From the NCBI GenBank assembly GCA_035464655.1, contig DATHRZ010000092.1, forward strand, positions 1-19,773: 19,773 nt of DNA, given 5' to 3'. This document shows positions 14,703-19,773 of this stretch, piece after piece (within the stretch, counting starts at the first letter, position 1; each line of letters opens with the position of its first letter). This stretch comes from JARFPW01 sp035464655 (GTDB lineage Bacteria; Gemmatimonadota; Gemmatimonadetes; Palauibacterales; Palauibacteraceae). The notes beneath the pieces are model-generated. The model saw only the letters and a program-made list of their open reading frames with translations, searched no databases and was not told the DNA's origin. A program made the position numbers and the translations under genes.

Positions 14703-15694
14703 GCCGCCTCCCCGAATCGCATGATGTAGCCCGACCAGGTGAGTCCGCTGCCCACGCCGACGATTGCGAGGTCGTCGGCGGCTGTCCACTCGTTCCAGCG
14801 CATCGAGACGACGCTTGGCGAGCCGGCCGCCCCGGTGTTTCCGTATTCGATCACGTTGAAGTGATGGCGCTCGTCGTCGATGTCGCACTGCCGGCAGACC
14901 GTCTCCAGCATGCGCAGGTTCGCCTGGTGCCCGATGAAGTGGAAATTCCGGTCGTCGCGGCCGTACGCCTTCCGGAGCTGCCGCAGCACCCGAATCGTCT
15001 TCTTGATGGCGAACATCTGCACGGTCCGGCCCTCCTGGGCGAAGTGGCCGAAGTGCGGAACCACCACCTTGTCGGCGCCGGCGGGACTCGACTGGACGAC
15101 GTTGCCGATAATCTCGATGTGAGACGGCACCTTCGTCGACACCACGGCGGCGGTCGTGCCGTCGCCCCACAGGACGGCGGCCGAGCGGTCGGAGTAGTCG
15201 ACGGTCGTCGTCAGACTCTCCGGCGTGACGACGAGCACGTGCTCCGGCACGACTTCGGGGCGCATGCTCTGGAGCATGTAGAGGGCAACGTGAAAGCTCG
15301 TGCAGGCCGAGTTCATGTCGAACGCCGGGGCCTCGATCCCGAGGCGCTCGGCGATCATGCAGGCGTCGGCGGGAGACATGTGGTCGGGACAGCTCGAACC
15401 CGCGATCACCATGCCGATGTCCTCGGCCGACACGCCGGCTCGCTCGAGCGCCATGGTCGCCGCGAGGTACCCGGTGTCGGCGTGACTGTACTCGGCGGCC
15501 TCGATGGCGCCGGCGAGATCCCTGTTCCGGGTCTCACGGATGTAGTCGAGCGGCATCACCGTGCGGCGCGAATCGATGCCCACCCGCTCGTCGATCCATT
15601 CGGCGTTGGTGCCGATGTCGAGGTCAGTGAGGAACTGGTTGGTGATCTCGTTCTCGGGGTGGAAGTGCCCGAGTCCATGCAAGTAGAGGCTCAT
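14699..15694 (-). CDS. beta-ketoacyl-ACP synthase III-like (FabH family), 331 aa
   Basis: This is an initiating condensing enzyme with the KAS III catalytic set: Cys131 in FDMNSACTSFHVAL, His256 in FIGHQANLRML and Asn286 in EYGNTGAAGSPS. The N-terminal EWIDERVGIDSRR is the FabH substrate-loop motif (WI..R.GI..R). It would condense an acyl-CoA primer with malonyl-ACP. The primer is not readable; some FabH paralogues accept medium-chain rather than acetyl primers. It is a diverged homologue: the substitutions around the active site (SACTSF instead of AACAGF) argue against calling it the housekeeping FabH. The ATG at 15694 overlaps the upstream reductase stop by four bases (ATGA), and its own stop overlaps the FabA start. 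Confidence 0.88.
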   Translation of the reverse strand: MSLYLHGLGHFHPENEITNQFLTDLDIGTNAEWIDERVGIDSRRTVMPLDYIRETRNRDLAGAIEAAEYSHADTGYLAATMALERAGVSAEDIGMVIAGSSCPDHMSPADACMIAERLGIEAPAFDMNSACTSFHVALYMLQSMRPEVVPEHVLVVTPESLTTTVDYSDRSAAVLWGDGTTAAVVSTKVPSHIEIIGNVVQSSPAGADKVVVPHFGHFAQEGRTVQMFAIKKTIRVLRQLRKAYGRDDRNFHFIGHQANLRMLETVCRQCDIDDERHHFNVIEYGNTGAAGSPSVVSMRWNEWTAADDLAIVGVGSGLTWSGYIMRFGEAA

Positions 15695-16641
15695 CGCGAC
15701 AATCCCGAGATGTGCTCGCCGCCGTCGACCCGAACGACGGCGCCGTTGATCCAGGCGGCCTCGGGCAGGGAGAGCAGGTAGATGGCGTCGGCGACGTCCT
15801 CGGGCGTCGTCAGCCGCCCAAACGGATTCCGGGTGCGGGCCTGCGCCTTGAGGTTCGTGCTGCCGGGGATCGCTCGGAGGGCCGGCGTGTCGGTAACGCC
15901 GGCCTGGACGATGTTGGAACGGATGCCCTCGTGCGCCATCTCGACGGCGATGGCGCGCGAGATCGATTCGAGGGCGACCTTGGCGGCGGCGACGGCCGCG
16001 TAGCCCTTCCACGCGACCTCGTTGCCCTCGCTCGTCATCCCGAGCACGCGTGCGTCCGAGGCGAACATCCCGCGGTCGCGCAGGTCGCGCGTCCAGGACA
16101 GCAGGCTCGTGCCCATCGCGTAAATGGTCCGGGCCACGTCGGGGTCCTCGAGGAAGCGGTCCTGCGCGTAGGCCGGCGCCGTGGCGATCCCCTGTACGCC
16201 GTCGACTCCTTCTTCGAACAACTCGTCGGCCGCGTTCCGCACCTGCTCGGTCTCGAGGCCGAGTCGCTTCGCCAGGCGTTCGGTGGCCTCGTCGGATGGG
16301 GGAGCCTCGGGCGCGATCAGCTTGAGGTTGCCGAACGCGATCGAATGCAGCAGAAGTCGGACGCGGCCTTTCTCGCCCAGCTCCTCGGCCAGGCCGTCGA
16401 GAATCTTAGCACGCTTCTCATCGTTCAAAGCGTCGTCGTTGAACGACACGAACGACACGCCCCGCGCGCGAATCTCGTCGAACTCGGGTTCGATCCGCCG
16501 CATGGCGCCGCGTCGGTCGCGGTGCACCACGCAGACGTTGAGGCCGTGCCGCGACAGCTTGTGCGCCGTCGCCAGCCCGAACCCGCTCGAGCCGCCGAGG
16601 ATGAGCGCCCATTCGTGGGTATCGTAGGGACTGTCGGACAT
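15691..16641 (-). CDS. enoyl-ACP reductase-like SDR with inserted segment, 316 aa
   Basis: This is a Rossmann-fold short-chain dehydrogenase. ALILGGSSGFGLATA (12-26) is the nucleotide motif, RLLLHSIAFGN (95-105) resembles the HSIAF segment of FabI, and GYAAVAAAKVALES has Tyr214 and Lys221 separated by six residues. The Y-X6-K spacing is the enoyl reductase mark, whereas ketoreductases have YxxxK. RVDGGEHI closes the fold. The glycine motif is of classical SDR type, as in FabL, and not the FabI type. Between HSIAF and the catalytic helix sits an extra segment of about 55 residues (about 106-168), which makes the protein some 60 residues longer than FabI or FabL. The expected reaction is NAD(P)H reduction of trans-2-enoyl-ACP, and the operon supports this. 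It is the first gene of the operon; the ATG at 16641 has GGGAG upstream. Confidence 0.85.
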   Translation of the reverse strand: MSDSPYDTHEWALILGGSSGFGLATAHKLSRHGLNVCVVHRDRRGAMRRIEPEFDEIRARGVSFVSFNDDALNDEKRAKILDGLAEELGEKGRVRLLLHSIAFGNLKLIAPEAPPSDEATERLAKRLGLETEQVRNAADELFEEGVDGVQGIATAPAYAQDRFLEDPDVARTIYAMGTSLLSWTRDLRDRGMFASDARVLGMTSEGNEVAWKGYAAVAAAKVALESISRAIAVEMAHEGIRSNIVQAGVTDTPALRAIPGSTNLKAQARTRNPFGRLTTPEDVADAIYLLSLPEAAWINGAVVRVDGGEHISGLSR

Positions 16642-16682
16642 CTATGCGTCTCCCGCGTGATTCATTCGTTCTGGAACCTGTA

Positions 16683-16711
16683 ACGATACGCAGGGCGCGG
16701 GGCGTTGAACA
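16683..16711 (-). promoter_or_regulatory. weak candidate promoter of the acyl-chain operon
   Basis: The 153-base gap (16642-16794) between the divergent operon and the DUF389 gene must hold promoters for both. On the minus strand TGTTCA (16711-16706) and TATCGT (16688-16683) are 17 bases apart, a modest sigma70-like match that would give a leader of about 35 bases. On the plus strand nothing better than a scattered TTCATT/CGATAC pair is visible. No clear operator repeat is seen in the gap. Confidence 0.25.
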
Positions 16712-16794
16712 GGAACCGCCGCGTCGCGTCTTCGGTGCGCCGTCGCTGTCGGCGGTGCGCTTGCGAGAACGCGGCGTGAGCGGCAACCTCGGGC

Positions 16795-17850
16795 ATGACC
16801 CTTCGCCTGATTGAAGTTTCCGTCGAAGCTGACCGGGTTCCCGATCTGCGGGAACTCCTGGCGGAGCGCGAGGTCGACATCCACTCCGAGACGGAAGCGC
16901 CCGACGAGCGCCACATCGTGAGGCTCGTCGTGTCCGTCGAGCAGACCGAGCCGCTCACCGACGCGCTCACCGACGCCTTCGGCGCGAGTGAGGCCTATCG
17001 CGTGCTGATCCTCGACATCGCCGCCGTACTTCCCGCGTCCGAAAACAATGAGGACGAGGACGACGAAGGCGAGGGCGAGGAGCCGCCGCCGGCCCGCGTG
17101 AGCCGCGAAGAGCTGTACCAGGACGTCTCGTCGGCGTCACGCCTCACACCGGTGTTCCTCGCGACGGTCGCGCTGTCGACCATCGTGGCCGCCGCGGGGC
17201 TGGTACGGGGCGATGTCGCCGTGATCATCGGGGCCATGGTCATCGCGCCGTTGCTCGGTCCGACCGTCGCCTTCGCCCTCGGGCTCACCCTGGGCGACCC
17301 ACCCCTCGGCCGGCTCGCCGCGAAGTCGTCGGCCGCGGGCATCGCCGTAGCGTTCGGGCTGTCGGTACTGATCGGCATACTCGTGCCGGTGGACCCGACC
17401 GTGACCGAACTCGCCAACCGCACGCAAGTCGGCCTGTCCGACATCGCTATCGCGCTGGCGGCCGGAAGCGCCGGGTCGCTGGCCTACACGACTGGGCTGC
17501 CGACCGCCATCATCGGCGTGATGGTCGCCGTGGCACTGCTGCCGCCGCTCGTCGGCGCCGGCCTCTTGTTCGGCGCGGGCTACGCGGGCCTCGCCATCGG
17601 GAGCACGGTGCTCGTACTCGTAAACTTCACCTGCGTGAGCCTCGCCGCCGTGGGGACGTTCTTCGCCCGACGGGTCAGGCCGCGGACGTGGTGGGAGAGC
17701 GAGAAGGCAAAGAAGGCTACCCGGCTGGCGGTGATCTCCTGGCTGATCATGCTGGGCGTGCTGGTGGGGCTCATCCTGCTGATCAACCGGGAGGAAGGTC
17801 GCCTGGCCGAGATCGTCCGTCCGCCGGCCGAGGAGGCCGCGTCGAATTGA
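16795..17850 (+). CDS. DUF389 family membrane protein, 351 aa
   Basis: A soluble N-terminal domain of about 75 residues (MTLRLIEVSVEADRVPDLRE) is followed by a very acidic linker (ENNEDEDDEGEGEEPPPA, 83-100). A membrane domain from about residue 117 to 331 then has six or so hydrophobic segments. The segment VIIGAMVIAPLLGPTVAFAL (about 143-162) is the DUF389 signature, and GLPTAIIGVMVAVALLPPLV (about 234-253) is the second conserved half, which suggests an inverted duplication. The family is uncharacterised; transport is often assumed. A basic loop (ARRVRPRTWW to EKAKKATR) precedes the last helix. The ribosome binding site is weak, but the ATG at 16795 matches the family N-terminus. It is divergent from the acyl-chain operon and 67 bases ahead of the kup-like gene on the same strand. 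Confidence 0.87.
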   Translation: MTLRLIEVSVEADRVPDLRELLAEREVDIHSETEAPDERHIVRLVVSVEQTEPLTDALTDAFGASEAYRVLILDIAAVLPASENNEDEDDEGEGEEPPPARVSREELYQDVSSASRLTPVFLATVALSTIVAAAGLVRGDVAVIIGAMVIAPLLGPTVAFALGLTLGDPPLGRLAAKSSAAGIAVAFGLSVLIGILVPVDPTVTELANRTQVGLSDIAIALAAGSAGSLAYTTGLPTAIIGVMVAVALLPPLVGAGLLFGAGYAGLAIGSTVLVLVNFTCVSLAAVGTFFARRVRPRTWWESEKAKKATRLAVISWLIMLGVLVGLILLINREEGRLAEIVRPPAEEAASN

Positions 17851-17917
17851 CGCGCTCTACCGTGTCGGGCTAGCGTGGCCCGTCACCTCCACCACTCCTT
17901 GAGCGGGGACTGAGCTT

Positions 17918-19773
17918 CTGACACCGGATCGAGAGGGTGAAGCCCGGACGGCGGGCGGCTCATACGTCGACCACGCGCAGGGCGAACGGCACGCGGCAGG
18001 CGAGCAGCCGACGGGAAAGTACCTGGCGGTGCTGTCGCTGGCCGCGCTCGGCGTGGTGTACGGGGACATCGGCACGAGCCCGATCTACGCGCTGCGCGAA
18101 TCGCTGCACGGCGGTTACGGCATCGAGACAACCGCCGCCTCAGTACTGGGCGTGCTGTCGCTGATTTTCTGGTCGCTGATCCTGGTGATCTCCATCAAGT
18201 ACCTGGGCTTCGTGCTGATGGCCGACAACCGGGGCGAGGGCGGGATCATCGCGCTGACGGCGCTGGTCATCCCGCGCGGCGGATTGCCCGAGGGAGCGCG
18301 GTCGTTCCTCGTGCTCGCCGGCCTGTTCGGAGCCGCGCTGCTGTATGGCGACAGTATGATCACGCCGGCGATTTCCGTGCTCAGCGCGATCGAGGGCCTC
18401 GAGTTCGTCACGCCCGTGTTCGAGCCCTACGTGATTCCCATCACCGTGGGCATTCTCGTGGCGCTGTTCTCGCTGCAGAATCGGGGTACCGCGAAGGTGG
18501 GGGCGCTGTTCGGGCCGGTGGTGCTCGTCTGGTTCCTGACCCTGGGTGTCCTCGGCATCAGCCAGATCGTCCACAATCCGTCGGTGTTCGCGGCCATCAA
18601 CCCCATGTATGCCGTCAGCTTCTTCGCCGAGAACGGCGTCGGGGGATTCCTCGTGCTGGGCAGCGTATTCCTGGTCGTGACGGGGGGCGAAGCGCTCTAC
18701 GCCGACATGGGACACTTCGGCACGCGGCCGATTCGGCTGGCCTGGTTCACGGTTGTCCTGCCAGGCCTGCTGCTGAACTATTTCGGCCAGGGCGCGATGG
18801 TGATCGCCGACCCCTCGACGATCGAACACCCGTTCTACCTCATGGCGCCCGACTGGGCGATCATCCCGCTCGTGGCGCTGACGACCTGCGCGACGGTCAT
18901 CGCCTCGCAGGCTGTGATCTCGGGCGCGTTCTCGCTCACCCGCCAGGCCGTGCAGCTCGGCTACCTGCCCCGCGTGCACATCGACCACACGTCGGAGCGC
19001 GAGATCGGGCAGATCTACATCGCCGGGATCAACTGGTTGCTCATGCTCGCCGCAATCGGCCTCGTGCTAGGGTTCCGCAGCTCGAGCCGGCTGGCCCACG
19101 CGTACGGGGTGGCCGTCACGACCGACATGGTGTTCACGACGATCCTGTTCGCCTTCGTCGCCTACAAGCATCTCGGTTGGCCCCGCTGGGCGGCGGCGGG
19201 GGTCATCGTCGCCTTCCTCGGCATCGACCTGGCGTTCTGGGGCGCCAACCTGCCGAAGATCCCGACCGGCGGCTGGTTCCCCCTCGTGGTGGCGGCCGGC
19301 CTGTTCGCCGTGATGACCACGTGGCGGAAGGGGCGAGGGGTCCTCTGGGGTTTGATGAACGACAAGACGCTGCCGATCGAGCTCTTCCTCGAGAGCATTC
19401 AGCGGAACTCGCCGACCCGCGTGCCGGGGCTGGCGGTGTTCATGCACGGCGATCCCGAGGTCGCTCCGCCGGCCCTCATGCACAACCTGAAGCACAACAA
19501 GGTGCTTCACGAACAGGTACTGCTGCTGAGCGTCCGGGTGAGCGACATCCCGCACGTCCCCCGCGAGGAACGAATCACGGTCGAGGATCTCGCCGCCGGG
19601 GTGAAGCGCGCCGAGGTGCGCTACGGCTTTGCCCAGGATCCGCACATTCCGGCGGCGCTCGCGCAGGCCGACGCGAAGGGCGAGATCGAGTTCAAGCCGA
19701 TGGAGACCACGTACTTCCTCGGGCGTGAGCGGCTGATCGCCCGCAAGAAGCCTCCGATGCGACGCTGGCGCGC
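17918..19773 (+). CDS. kup: Kup-family K+ uptake transporter, truncated by the window edge
   Basis: GVVYGDIGTSPIYALRE is the Kup/HAK/KT family signature in the first membrane helix. ADNRGEGGIIALTALV, LLYGDSMITPAISVLSA and GGEALYADMGHFG are further conserved family motifs. About a dozen hydrophobic segments follow, then a cytoplasmic tail ending TYFLGRERLIARKKPPMRRWR. About 617 residues are present; against a family length near 630-660, only the last few dozen are missing beyond 19773. It imports K+ by proton symport at the inner membrane. The start is uncertain: the frame is open from 17903, but no ATG, GTG or TTG occurs before helix 1. CTG at 17918 is my placeholder; GTG at 18029 would cut into the first helix. 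A lost base in the CCC run at 17943-17945 would instead link the GTG at 17937 to this frame. Confidence 0.9.
   Translation, partial: MTPDREGEARTAGGSYVDHAQGERHAAGEQPTGKYLAVLSLAALGVVYGDIGTSPIYALRESLHGGYGIETTAASVLGVLSLIFWSLILVISIKYLGFVLMADNRGEGGIIALTALVIPRGGLPEGARSFLVLAGLFGAALLYGDSMITPAISVLSAIEGLEFVTPVFEPYVIPITVGILVALFSLQNRGTAKVGALFGPVVLVWFLTLGVLGISQIVHNPSVFAAINPMYAVSFFAENGVGGFLVLGSVFLVVTGGEALYADMGHFGTRPIRLAWFTVVLPGLLLNYFGQGAMVIADPSTIEHPFYLMAPDWAIIPLVALTTCATVIASQAVISGAFSLTRQAVQLGYLPRVHIDHTSEREIGQIYIAGINWLLMLAAIGLVLGFRSSSRLAHAYGVAVTTDMVFTTILFAFVAYKHLGWPRWAAAGVIVAFLGIDLAFWGANLPKIPTGGWFPLVVAAGLFAVMTTWRKGRGVLWGLMNDKTLPIELFLESIQRNSPTRVPGLAVFMHGDPEVAPPALMHNLKHNKVLHEQVLLLSVRVSDIPHVPREERITVEDLAAGVKRAEVRYGFAQDPHIPAALAQADAKGEIEFKPMETTYFLGRERLIARKKPPMRRWR

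Noticed and set aside
10629..16641. Reading the operon as a ladderane, aryl-polyene or flexirubin cluster
   Set aside because: No radical SAM enzyme, no ketoreductase, no ammonia-lyase, no aryl acyl-ACP ligase and no chain-length-factor KS pair was found; only the general fatty-acid parts are shared.
18140..18988. 282-codon minus-strand frame inside kup
   Set aside because: It is antisense to strongly conserved Kup motifs and has shadow-type composition (His, Glu, Arg, Gln).

Overview
The window is high-GC bacterial DNA, densely packed with genes. It looks like a Gram-negative (diderm) organism: there is an outer-membrane beta-barrel protein, a periplasmic dihaem cytochrome c, secreted M28 and TPR proteins, and a FabA-type dehydratase. 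The protein mix and GC bias would fit Gemmatimonadota or a neighbouring phylum, but this is inference and no marker gene in the window settles it. I see no rRNA, tRNA, CRISPR array, insertion sequence or phage gene.

Layout. (1) 112-4470, plus strand: a small outer-membrane barrel protein with a strong terminator behind it; a VOC-superfamily ring-cleaving-dioxygenase-like protein; a secreted dihaem cytochrome c and a secreted M28 metallopeptidase, probably co-transcribed; and a small cupin. (2) 4478-10286, minus strand: a TPR lipoprotein rich in conserved histidines, and a 1358-residue protein that joins a degenerate MPN/JAB-like domain, about 900 residues of coiled coil, one membrane segment and a small extracytoplasmic domain. 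(3) 10629-16641, minus strand: an eight-gene operon for acyl-chain assembly. In transcription order it encodes an enoyl-ACP reductase-like SDR, a FabH-like KAS III, FabA, a FabZ-like dehydratase, a FabF-like KAS II, an acyl carrier protein, a PlsC-like acyltransferase and an AcpS-type phosphopantetheinyl transferase. Four successive junctions are 4-bp NTGA stop/start overlaps. (4) 16795-19773, plus strand, divergent from the operon: a DUF389 membrane protein and a Kup potassium transporter cut by the window edge.

How the genes may work together. The operon holds condensing enzymes for initiation (KAS III) and elongation (KAS II), two dehydratases (one with the FabA isomerase signature), an enoyl reductase, its own carrier protein, its own pantetheinyl transferase and an acyltransferase to offload the product. 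It lacks a ketoreductase (FabG) and a malonyl-CoA:ACP transacylase (FabD), which must come from elsewhere. The simplest reading is a dedicated second fatty-acid line that makes a special, probably unsaturated, acyl chain for a membrane lipid. The product is unknown. This operon and the MPN/coiled-coil/membrane protein beside it are the most promising parts of the window.
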